DNA of 64,000 bases. Source: JBGAPH01 sp046349955 (GTDB taxonomy: Bacteria; Planctomycetota; Planctomycetia; Pirellulales; JBGAPH01). The stretch is from the NCBI GenBank assembly GCA_046349955.1, contig JAXMBI010000017.1, positions 62,001 through 126,000 of the forward strand, given 5' to 3'. The position numbers and the translations under genes are program-made. The notes under the pieces are model-generated. The model was not told the DNA's origin and did not search any database. It worked only from the letters and a program-made list of their open reading frames with translations. Shown one piece after another: positions 16,428-24,575 of the stretch; the first letter of the stretch is position 1, and every line of letters starts with the position of its first letter.

Positions 16428-18503
16428 ATGGTCGGAAACAACGATGGCAACGGGCTCCCCGAGTCCTACGAGGCCCGCGCGGACGATGAAGGCGGACTGC
16501 GCGCACCGCCCCATCTGCACGGCTGGCGAAAGGCCTGGTGGTGGTTCGACTTCATCGTGCTCGTGAAGCTCGCGCGGCTCCGCTTCATTGGCATTCTAGT
16601 CGTCATCGGCCTGGTGATCACGCAGTGGGACTCTCTGGTGGCTCACTACGAGCGGTGGACACGGCCCAAGACCGAGGCCAAATCGGCGGCGGCCGACATC
16701 GAGTATTTCTGCCCGATGCACCCGACGATCGTGCGGGACAACGGGAAAGAGAAATGCCCAATTTGCTTCATGCCGCTTTCCAAACGCAAGAAGGGCTCGG
16801 GAAAAGCGGAGGCCCTGGCGGCCGGCGTCGTCAACCGCGTGCAACTGTCGCCCTACCGAGTCGTGCTCGCAGGCATCCAAACCTGGCCCGTCGCCTATGA
16901 GCCGCTCTCGAAGGAGATCACCGCCGTGGGCTACGTGGAGTTCAACGAGCGGGGGCAACGGACCGTGTCGGCGAGAGTGAAAGGTCGAATCGACAAGCTT
17001 TTCGTGAACGAGACCGGGCAAATGGTGGACGCCGGGGACGACCTGGCCTTGCTCTACAGTCCCGAGCTTTTGGTCACCGAGCAAAACCTTCTGGACGCGC
17101 AGCGTTCGGGCAACCAGGGTCTGCTGCAGAGCGCCAAGACGAGGCTCGATCTCTTGGGCATCGACCCGGACCAGGTGAACGAGATCCTCGCCGCCGGGAA
17201 GGCAGCCACGCACCTTCGCATCCGCTCGCCCATCAGCGGGCACGTGATTACGAAGTACGTTCGCGAAGGCCAATACGTCGACGAAGGGACTCCGCTGTAT
17301 GACCTCGCCGACCTCTCAACGGTCTGGATCCAAGCCCAGGTTTACGAAGATGATCTTTCGTTCCTGCCGCTCGGCTACGGACACGGCCAATTGAACGTGC
17401 CGCCGGATCAGGCCCTCGAGGTGCAGGCCTCGACGCGGGCTTTGCCCGACGAGGTGTTTCGCGGGAAGCTCGCCTTCATCTATCCGCATGCAGACCAAGA
17501 CACCCGCACCGTCACCGTGCGTTTCGAGCTCGAAAACCCCGAACACAAACTTCGGCCGGGCAGCACCGCGACGGTGACCTTACACGTCCAGCCAAAGGAG
17601 GTGCAACTCCTCGGCGGTCGCGAGCTGACAGAACTGGCCAAGGCGAGGCTTTTTGAGGGCAAGGTGCTTTCGATCCCAGAGAGTTCCGTGATCGATACGG
17701 GGGCGCAGAAGATCGTCTACCGCGAGGCATCCCCCGGCGTTTACGAGGGGGTCGAGGTAGTGCTCGGACCGCGGATGGCGCGAGGCGACGGCGCCAACTT
17801 CTATCCCGTCCTATCTGGGCTCAGGGAAGGGGAGAAGGTGGTTACCAGCGGCTCATTTCTTGTGGATGCCGAAACGCGCCTCAACCCTGCCGCTGGCTCC
17901 ATCTACTTCGGCGGAAGCGGCGGAGCGGCAGCGGGGCGCTCGAGCGTGACTTCTGTGAGGCCGTCGACCCCGGATGACCCGGACGCGAATGTTGCCGCTG
18001 GTCTGGCGCTCCTCTCGCCAGAGGACCGGAAGCTCGCTGAAGAACAACGCCTTTGCCCGGTCCTCGCGGGCAGCCGTCTCGGCTCCATGGGAAAGCCCGT
18101 GAAGCTCACGCTCGAAGGGAGAACGGTCTTTGTCTGCTGCGAAACGTGCGCGCCCAAGGCACTCGACAATCCCCAAGCGACGTTGCAGAAGCTAGATGCA
18201 CAGAAAAACGCGCCCAGAGTCGAACCGGCAGGGGACGCGCCGCAGGAGGAACTCGAGATTCGCGCAACCCTAGGCCTCCTCTCCCCTGCAGACAGGGCGG
18301 CCGCAGAGGCACAGCGGTACTGCGCCGTGCTTGGCGTCAGTCGCTTGGGCTCGATGGGAAGACCTGTGCGCATCGAGGTTGGCGGAGAGCCCGTCTTTCT
18401 TTGCTGCAAAGCGTGCGAAGGGCAAGCGAAGGCTGCGCCTGCTGCGACCCTCAACCGCGCTCGGAAACTTCACGAAACGAACGCGAACGCAAACCTAAGG
18501 TAA
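16428..18503 (+). CDS. CusB-like periplasmic adaptor with N-terminal metal-binding motif and two C-terminal Cys domains
   Basis: This is the membrane-fusion subunit of a heavy-metal RND efflux pump. Domains in order: one N-terminal membrane segment (around FIGILVVIGLVIT); a heavy-metal-binding motif YFCPMHP followed by KEKCPICFMPL; the lipoyl/barrel-sandwich and helical hairpin region (KGRIDKLFVNETGQMVDAGD, YSPELLVTEQNLLDAQRSG); a beta-barrel (YVDEGTPLYDLADLSTVWIQ); and the membrane-proximal domain. About 140 extra residues then hold two similar Cys units, each with LLSP-D-R, QR-x-C, SRLGSMG-x-PV and VF-x-CC-x-x-C. The start is at 16428 after GAAGGA. The length of 691 aa exceeds the usual 400-550 because of these additions. 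Confidence 0.92.
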   Translation: MVGNNDGNGLPESYEARADDEGGLRAPPHLHGWRKAWWWFDFIVLVKLARLRFIGILVVIGLVITQWDSLVAHYERWTRPKTEAKSAAADIEYFCPMHPTIVRDNGKEKCPICFMPLSKRKKGSGKAEALAAGVVNRVQLSPYRVVLAGIQTWPVAYEPLSKEITAVGYVEFNERGQRTVSARVKGRIDKLFVNETGQMVDAGDDLALLYSPELLVTEQNLLDAQRSGNQGLLQSAKTRLDLLGIDPDQVNEILAAGKAATHLRIRSPISGHVITKYVREGQYVDEGTPLYDLADLSTVWIQAQVYEDDLSFLPLGYGHGQLNVPPDQALEVQASTRALPDEVFRGKLAFIYPHADQDTRTVTVRFELENPEHKLRPGSTATVTLHVQPKEVQLLGGRELTELAKARLFEGKVLSIPESSVIDTGAQKIVYREASPGVYEGVEVVLGPRMARGDGANFYPVLSGLREGEKVVTSGSFLVDAETRLNPAAGSIYFGGSGGAAAGRSSVTSVRPSTPDDPDANVAAGLALLSPEDRKLAEEQRLCPVLAGSRLGSMGKPVKLTLEGRTVFVCCETCAPKALDNPQATLQKLDAQKNAPRVEPAGDAPQEELEIRATLGLLSPADRAAAEAQRYCAVLGVSRLGSMGRPVRIEVGGEPVFLCCKACEGQAKAAPAATLNRARKLHETNANANLR

Positions 18504-18508
18504 ATGCC

Positions 18509-18838
18509 ATGAAACGCTTCCTTCAGACGCTCCCTGCCTTGTTCATGCTTCTCGCGATTGCCGGGTGCCAGGGCCGGAGCCCTGAGTCTTCCGGCAAGCG
18601 GTACCCCGTGACTGCGAAAGTCGTCACGGTCGATTCGTCCAAGGGAACGGTGACGCTCGACCACGAGGACATTCCGGGCATGATGCGGGCGATGCAGATG
18701 GAGTTCAAGGCGGCGCCCGAGGTCCTATCGAGCGTCGCGCCTGGCGATGCCGTGAAAGGGACTCTCGGAACTCGACAAGCAGTAAGGCCGGAGCAGACCG
18801 GGACGTCACCATACGCAGGCATGCTGACCCATGATTGA
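18509..18838 (+). CDS. CusF-like copper/silver-binding lipoprotein
   Basis: A lipobox (MLLAIAGCQG) ends the signal peptide, so the product is lipid-anchored. The domain GTVTLDHEDIPGMMRAMQME carries the His and Met residues placed as in CusF-type Cu(I)/Ag(I) chaperones and matches the DHEDIPG-x-M-x-AM-x-M signature of CusF_Ec-like domains fused to metal pumps. It begins five bases after the cusB-like stop and its last eight bases overlap the pump gene, so translation is probably coupled. The C-terminal 20 residues (QAVRPEQTGTSPYAGMLTHD) do not look like the family and may follow a frameshift. The length is 109 aa. Confidence 0.85.
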   Translation: MKRFLQTLPALFMLLAIAGCQGRSPESSGKRYPVTAKVVTVDSSKGTVTLDHEDIPGMMRAMQMEFKAAPEVLSSVAPGDAVKGTLGTRQAVRPEQTGTSPYAGMLTHD

Positions 18839-21800
18839 GCGCATCATCGAACTCTCGATTCGAAACCGCTTTCTGGTGCTCGTCATTGCGGGGGCCCTGA
18901 CGGTTGCCGGAATCTACGCCACGCTCAACACGCCGGTCGACGCCATTCCCGACCTCAGTGAGAACCAGGTCATCGTCTTCACCGACTGGATGGGCCGGAG
19001 CCCGCGTGAGATCGAAGACCAGGTGACCTACCCGCTGTCACGAAAGCTGCAAGGGTTGGCGGGAGTGCGGGCAGTTCGGTCCTCGTCGGAGTTCAACTTC
19101 TCGATGATCACGATCATCTTCGAGGAGGGCATCGACTTCTACTTTGCCCGGCAACGCGTCACCGAGAAGCTGGCTCAGGCCAATACGTTCCTGCCTCCTG
19201 GGGTCGTTCCGTACCTCGCGCCCGACGCTACGGCGCTCGGCCAGGTCTTCTGGTACACCGTGGAGACGAGCCCGGAGAACCCCATCGAGCCAGGGAGGTT
19301 GTGGGCGCTCAACAAGTTCTACATCGGCCCGCAGCTCAACGCCGCCCCTGGGGTCGCCGACGTGGCGATCGTGGGCGGCATGCCGCTCGAGTACCAGATC
19401 GACGTGCGGCCTGAAGACCTCCGAGCTTATGGCGTGACTTTGGGCGACCTCTACGCAGCGATCGCGAAAAGCAACATGCCCTCGGGCGGCGGCGTGTTGC
19501 AGAAGAACTTCGCTGAATACATCGTTCGCGGGGTCGGCTGGATCGGCGACAAGAAGGACATTGAAGACACCGTCGTCAAGGAAGTCCGCGGCACCCCGAT
19601 CTACGTCAAGACGGTAGCAACGGTGCAGCTCGGCACGCAGTTTCGGCGGAGCGTCTTCGAGAAGAACGGAAACGAAGTTACAGGCGGCGTCGTGCTCATG
19701 CGGCACGGCGAAAACCCTCTGGCTGTCACCGACCTCGTGAAGGAGAAGATTCAGGAGCTCCAGCCTGGGCTTCCCCAAGGCGTGCATATCGTTCCGGCCT
19801 ACGATCGCACACGGCTCATCCATGGCGCCGTGCATACGCTGACCGAGGTCATGTGGCACGAGATGGCGATCGCCTCGGCAGCGATCCTGCTCATCCTGAT
19901 GCACGTCCGCAGCGTCTTCGTAATCTGCGTGACCCTCCCGTTGTCCGTGCTGTTTTCGTTCCTCTTGATGTGGGTGCTGCGGGAAACGGGGATCATCGAC
20001 ATTCAGGCCAACATCATGTCGCTCGCCGGCATCACGATCTCGATCGGGATTCTGGTCGACCAGGCGATCGTGATGACCGAGAACGCCACCCACACCTTGA
20101 AGGAGCATTTTGGCGATCGCAAGGTCACGGGAGACATCCGCGAGCTGGTGATCGGGCCGTGCCGCACGGTCGGACGCCCCATCTTCTTTTCCGTCCTCAT
20201 CATGCTCTTGTCGTTCGTGCCGGTCTTCATGTTGAGCGGCCGCGAAGGGAAGCTGTTTCACCCGCTCGCCTTCACGAAGAGCTTTGCCATGCTCGGGGTG
20301 GCGATCATTTCAGTGACTTTGGTGCCCGCGCTCATTCCGACGTTCCTCAAAGGACATCTGCGCAGCGAGGACGAGAACTGGATCGTCCGCAGCTTCATCA
20401 ACATCTACAAACCGCTTCTCACCTGGGCGCTCCCCCGACGGAACCTCGTCATGTGGAGCTTTGCAGTGCTCCTCATCTTGGCGGCGGGAATGTTTCCCCT
20501 GCAGGCGATTGTGGGGCAAGGAGCCTCGGAGACGGCCTGGCAAACTGCGTTTCTTTTCGTGTTCTTCTTGGTCACGTCCCTCACGGTGATTGCGACGCGC
20601 GGCTTCCTCTGGCAATGCGTTTCCTTCGCAAGCTTATTGGTCATCGCGCTCTGGGCCTATCAGTTCCCCAAGATCGGCGTGGCCTTCATGCCGGCCCTTG
20701 ACGAGGGCACGACGCTGGATATGCCGGTCACGGTCCCCAGAGCGAGCGTCACGCAGGCCGCGGATGACATCAAGGCCCGAGACGCGCTCCTGCGGGGATT
20801 TCCCGAGGTGGCGTCCGTTATCGGCAAAGTCGGCCGCGCCGACACCCCGACCGATCCGGCGCCGCTCGACATGGTGGAAACGTTCGTCAACTTCCGGCCC
20901 AAAGAGCATTGGCCCAAGCGAGTGCTTCGCTACAGCGACGCGGCCGCCCAGACAGGCCTCATCCTCAAAAAGCTGGAAGAGGAAGAGTTCGTGCTCGAAG
21001 CTCCTAACGAGGAGGACCGAGACTCGCTGATGGTCGACTCGAGCCAGAAGGCGCTCGAGCGGTTCGATGAAACCATGCGCGAGCTGTCGCTTCGCCGTTA
21101 CGTGGAGTTCGAAGACACGCTTGGCGAACTTCTTGTCGAGGACGCGGTGCGAGAGCTGGTGGGCCGCATGGAATCAGCCGGCCATCTGAAGTTTGCCACG
21201 GATGCGGAACGGGAAACAGAGGTCGTTACGCTCGCCGCGAAGTTTGCCCCTCGCTACGCCGCCTGGCTCTCGGCGGGGCCGTCTCTCGAGGACATCACGA
21301 AGCTGAGCGAAGACGTGACAGATTCGCTCTTCGAACAAGGCCGCCTACAGGATCGTGTTGCGGCCCTCGAGCTTGTCGAAAGTCCGCCGCGGGCCATTCT
21401 GAGCGGCTTCCGGGAGTTGGTCGGCGCCTCGAAAAAGACGCTTTTCGGAGAGATTCAGCGCGCGGTCGAAACAAGTCGCAACGAGCGGTGGACGAAGCAG
21501 GTGCATGAGATCAACTGGGAGCTCTTCGACCGCGGAACGGAGTACTTCACCTGGTACGCTCTCGAGGAACTCGCGAAGGCCGCGGGGCCCGTGGCGCTTC
21601 TTTCGGGCGCCAAGCGAGGTAAGGAGACCGAGCGTTTTGCCGAGGCGGCGGTCCAAGCGCAATTGGGTCGAGCCGTCGACTCAGAGACGGTAAAACCCTT
21701 TGTGGCGCTGCGCGAGGAAATGGAAAAGCCGTTCAAGGAGTCCGTCTTTTTTTGGCCGCGGAAAACCGGCCCCAAGGGAGACCTCGTCGACGACGAGATG

Positions 21801-23282
21801 GGCCGCGTACTGCAGGTCCCCGGCTGGAGCAACATCTTCACGCAACCGATCATCAACCGCATCGAAATGCTTTCGACAGGCGTCCGCACCGACATCGGCG
21901 TCAAGGTGTTTGGGCCGGACCTCGAAACCATCGACCGCGTCTGCAAGCAGATCGAAACGGCGCTCAAGCCCGTGCCCGGAGCGCGCGACACGATCGCCGC
22001 CCCGATTATGGGCAAGGGCTACGTGCAAATCGACATCGATCGCGAGCGGGCCGCCCGCTACGGCATTTCCGTTGAGGACATTCAGAACGAGATCGAAGTC
22101 GCGCTCGCCGGACGGGCCGTGACCTTTACGGTCGAAAAACGCGACCGCTTTCCCGTGCGCGTGCGCTATGCTCGCGCCAACCGCACCGATGAGGAAGGCA
22201 TCCGCCGCCTCCTGGTGAGCGGAGGGGGCGGCCAGGGCATGCAAGCGGCGGCCCAAGGAACTGGCCAAATGGGCTCGTCGAAGGGCATGGGACAGAAGCC
22301 GGCGGCGGTCGAACCGAATGCCCATGCGGCCTCCCCCGCGCACGCTGCGGGGGGCACGCCGCTCATTCCGCTGAGTGCCGTGGCGGACGTTCGCATCGTC
22401 GAAGGTCCAGCGATGATCAAGAGCGAGAACGGCCGCTTGCTCAATTATGTGACGCTCAACGTCCGCGGTCGAGACATCGTAGGCTTCGTGGACGAAGCTC
22501 AGCGCGTCGTGGCTCAGAAGGTGAAGCTCCCCGAGGGCGTCCATATTGAGTGGAGCGGCGAATTCGAACACCAGGTGCGTGCCGCGAAGACGCTGCGTTT
22601 TGTGTTCCCTGCGGTCATCGTGCTTATCTTCGTCATCCTCTACCTCACCTACAACGACCTGGCCGACGCCGTACTGATGATGCTTGCTGTGCCAGAGGCC
22701 CTCGCTGGCGGGGCATTTTTCATGTACCTCTTTCCCAAAATTCTGCAGGGGTGGCATGCTCCGCCCATGGACTTTAGCGTTGCCGTGTGGGTGGGCTTTA
22801 TCGCCTGCTTTGGCATGGCCACCGAGACGGGCATCATCATGCTCGTGTACCTGCGCGAGGCGATCGAGAAGCGCGGCGGCCTCGAGAACATCGATTCATT
22901 GGCCGAGCTGCGCCAAGCCGTGATCGAGGGCGCCGTGCATCGTCTGCGGCCGAAGCTCCTCACCGAAGGCGTGGCCATCATCGCGATCTTCCCGATGGTG
23001 TTTGCCAAGGGGGTGGGGGGCGAAATCCTGGCCCCGATGGCGCTGCCGGTGCTCGGAGGTCTTCTCATCTCGGACGAGGTTGTGGACATCTTTCTGCCGG
23101 TGCGTTTCTACTGGGTGCGCAGGGCCCGGTGGCTCAAGCTGCACGCTGCGGGGAAGGCGCTGAAGGAGCAACACGAGATCACCGACGAGGAACGACGGGC
23201 GGCGTCGCCGCGCGTTGGCCGTCAGGGAGCGACCGATCCCCGCTCGGCCGGAAGTTGCGTCGCCGCGCGCGGCGATCAATAG
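18831..23282 (+). CDS. CusA/CzcA-family heavy-metal efflux RND pump with large insertion, 1483 aa
   Basis: The inner-membrane proton-driven pump of a Cus-type tripartite system. The N-terminal SIRNRFLVLVIAGALTVAGI and PVDAIPDLSENQVIV, the TM4 charge motif ISIGILVDQAIVMTENATHT and the C-terminal ATETGIIMLVYLREA are diagnostic. Typical relatives have about 1040 residues; here about 440 extra are present. One block (around residues 540-610) adds hydrophobic sequence before FMPALDEGTTLDMP. About 290 soluble residues sit between VETFVNFRPKEHW (about 690) and WSNIFTQPIINRIEMLSTGV (about 1000). A Gly/Ala/Gln-rich loop (about 1130-1175) precedes IPLSAVADV. The last 30 residues after KEQHEITDEERRAASPR run into the relic of a second cusB. 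Confidence 0.93.
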   Translation: MIERIIELSIRNRFLVLVIAGALTVAGIYATLNTPVDAIPDLSENQVIVFTDWMGRSPREIEDQVTYPLSRKLQGLAGVRAVRSSSEFNFSMITIIFEEGIDFYFARQRVTEKLAQANTFLPPGVVPYLAPDATALGQVFWYTVETSPENPIEPGRLWALNKFYIGPQLNAAPGVADVAIVGGMPLEYQIDVRPEDLRAYGVTLGDLYAAIAKSNMPSGGGVLQKNFAEYIVRGVGWIGDKKDIEDTVVKEVRGTPIYVKTVATVQLGTQFRRSVFEKNGNEVTGGVVLMRHGENPLAVTDLVKEKIQELQPGLPQGVHIVPAYDRTRLIHGAVHTLTEVMWHEMAIASAAILLILMHVRSVFVICVTLPLSVLFSFLLMWVLRETGIIDIQANIMSLAGITISIGILVDQAIVMTENATHTLKEHFGDRKVTGDIRELVIGPCRTVGRPIFFSVLIMLLSFVPVFMLSGREGKLFHPLAFTKSFAMLGVAIISVTLVPALIPTFLKGHLRSEDENWIVRSFINIYKPLLTWALPRRNLVMWSFAVLLILAAGMFPLQAIVGQGASETAWQTAFLFVFFLVTSLTVIATRGFLWQCVSFASLLVIALWAYQFPKIGVAFMPALDEGTTLDMPVTVPRASVTQAADDIKARDALLRGFPEVASVIGKVGRADTPTDPAPLDMVETFVNFRPKEHWPKRVLRYSDAAAQTGLILKKLEEEEFVLEAPNEEDRDSLMVDSSQKALERFDETMRELSLRRYVEFEDTLGELLVEDAVRELVGRMESAGHLKFATDAERETEVVTLAAKFAPRYAAWLSAGPSLEDITKLSEDVTDSLFEQGRLQDRVAALELVESPPRAILSGFRELVGASKKTLFGEIQRAVETSRNERWTKQVHEINWELFDRGTEYFTWYALEELAKAAGPVALLSGAKRGKETERFAEAAVQAQLGRAVDSETVKPFVALREEMEKPFKESVFFWPRKTGPKGDLVDDEMGRVLQVPGWSNIFTQPIINRIEMLSTGVRTDIGVKVFGPDLETIDRVCKQIETALKPVPGARDTIAAPIMGKGYVQIDIDRERAARYGISVEDIQNEIEVALAGRAVTFTVEKRDRFPVRVRYARANRTDEEGIRRLLVSGGGGQGMQAAAQGTGQMGSSKGMGQKPAAVEPNAHAASPAHAAGGTPLIPLSAVADVRIVEGPAMIKSENGRLLNYVTLNVRGRDIVGFVDEAQRVVAQKVKLPEGVHIEWSGEFEHQVRAAKTLRFVFPAVIVLIFVILYLTYNDLADAVLMMLAVPEALAGGAFFMYLFPKILQGWHAPPMDFSVAVWVGFIACFGMATETGIIMLVYLREAIEKRGGLENIDSLAELRQAVIEGAVHRLRPKLLTEGVAIIAIFPMVFAKGVGGEILAPMALPVLGGLLISDEVVDIFLPVRFYWVRRARWLKLHAAGKALKEQHEITDEERRAASPRVGRQGATDPRSAGSCVAARGDQ

Positions 23283-23774
23283 CTCCTCCTGCGCGGTGAG
23301 CAGCTCTGGACTGTAAATCTTCACGAGGTGGTCCCCTGACTTGACCATCGTGCCGGTGAAGTTGGCACAGACTTCATCGATTCGGCCCGAAACGCGGGCG
23401 GCGATCTGCGCCAGTCGCGTCTCATCGAACGCCACGCGGCCGACCGTGCGGATCATCTTGACGAGCGGCCTCAATTCGATCACGACCGTTTCGAGTGTGG
23501 CCATCCGCCGCGCATGTTCCGACAAGGAAAGGTGCTGAGGGTCGTCGACTGCATTTGAATTCGTTTCGAGTGGCGTGAGATCCATGCCGCAGAGCGGTCA
23601 CTTGCCAGGGTGGCCCATGCGAATTTGGGGATGCATGGAGCAGGCCCACACGCCACCACCGGCGACTCCGGCCTGGGGCGCAGTCCGTTGCCACCAAGCG
23701 ATGCCACCGAAAGCGGCGAGCAACAGGGCCACAACCATCACCGTTCCCACCACTCGAGCGAGAAACGAACTCAT
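23262..23774 (-). pseudogene. Truncated second CusB-like adaptor with an in-frame stop
   Basis: From an ATG at 23774 the frame encodes an N-terminal anchor (VVGTVMVVALLLAAFGGIAW), then WACSMHPQIRMGHPGK, then TGA at 23600-23598, then PLCGMDLTPLE. The stop stands exactly where relatives have the first Cys of the C-P-L-C-GM motif (TGC to TGA, one base). The frame continues as an adaptor: VGRVAFDETRLAQIAARVSG, then RIDEVCANFTGTMVKSGD and KIYSPELLTAQEEL. Homology stops near 23262, inside the reversed tail of the pump gene; the barrel domains are missing. The gene is therefore broken twice. It faces the intact pump gene and is the remnant of a second efflux operon. Confidence 0.85.
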
Positions 23775-23893
23775 GTATAGGTTCTCCGCAACGGGAAGAA
23801 GCCGAAACGCACGGACGGCCGGAAACGGCAGTGCAGAAACCGCGACGCTCCAAATCGCGTGAGCGAGGAAGTTGGCCTAGCTAGTCAGGCACG

Positions 23894-24337
23894 TCAAATA
23901 GCCAAGCGGCATAGCGCGACGCAGAGATCGCGCACATCAGACAGCGTTTCGGCGCCCGTATCAGCGTGCCGAAAGGCTTGAGTCGAAAGCCTGGGCTCGA
24001 TCACGAGGACTTTGGGCAGGCCTTCGAGACGGCCCGCGTCAAACTGACGCTGCAGCGGATCCTGAGCAGCCAGCAACGCCAAGGGAGCCGTTGGACCGCA
24101 TTGGCAACAGCGAGGGGCCAAAGAGATCGGTGATTGATGACCGCCGCTCCGGCAACAGCCTGCCCGGGTAGTCGAGTGAGCCGCTCATTGGCAGCACACC
24201 TTAAGCGGCCAGGCCCCGCAATCCGCGGCACGAGCTTCGATTCGGCAGCCGCACTTCGAAGAACATGGCGGGACCACGAGCATCACCGCGGCGATGCAGC
24301 AGGAAAGTCTTGCCGTCAATCGGAGCCTGTCATGCAT
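23894..24337 (-). pseudogene. Second copy of the Cys-rich secreted protein, interrupted by TGA
   Basis: An ATG at 24337 opens a signal-like segment (ARLSCCIAAVMLVVPP) and Cys motifs (CSSKCGCR, PLKVCCQ), then TGA at 24187-24185. The same frame continues for 96 codons to a TGA at 23894, with AGCCRSG, PRCCQCGP, QRQFDAGRLEGLPKVLVIEP and the end LCVALCRLAI. The total of 147 codons and the QFDAG / LCRL-x-I landmarks match the 149-aa protein at 15198-15647, so the two are probably paralogs. It lies upstream of the truncated cusB-like gene in the same orientation, the order seen in the intact cluster. Confidence 0.65.
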
Positions 24338-24575
24338 GGCTTGCGCTATCGCGGGTAGGAGTCGGCTAAGGCCGAATCCTCTCAGGAGCACATGACTGAA
24401 TGCTACCCCCGGGACCTGCGGCATGCAAGAAAGTTGGTAATGTAAGCGGCCCTTGACGCCCATCGCCGGGGCCGGATACTCACAAGTCTTGGCCGTGTTT
24501 TTGCCCAGATCGGGCGAAGCCGCAAGGCGGTCGGCCCTTCCCCAAAAGCACACCGCCCCCCGGGAGTTTGCAGAC

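Noticed and set aside
19038..20261. 407-codon minus-strand frame inside the pump gene
   Set aside because: The plus-strand frame is an unmistakable RND pump; the minus frame is a high-GC shadow rich in His, Asp and Arg.
23598..23600. TGA in the second cusB copy as a selenocysteine codon
   Set aside because: The same gene is truncated and fused antisense to the pump tail, and the short hairpin after TGA is not placed like a bacterial SECIS element; a nonsense mutation is simpler.
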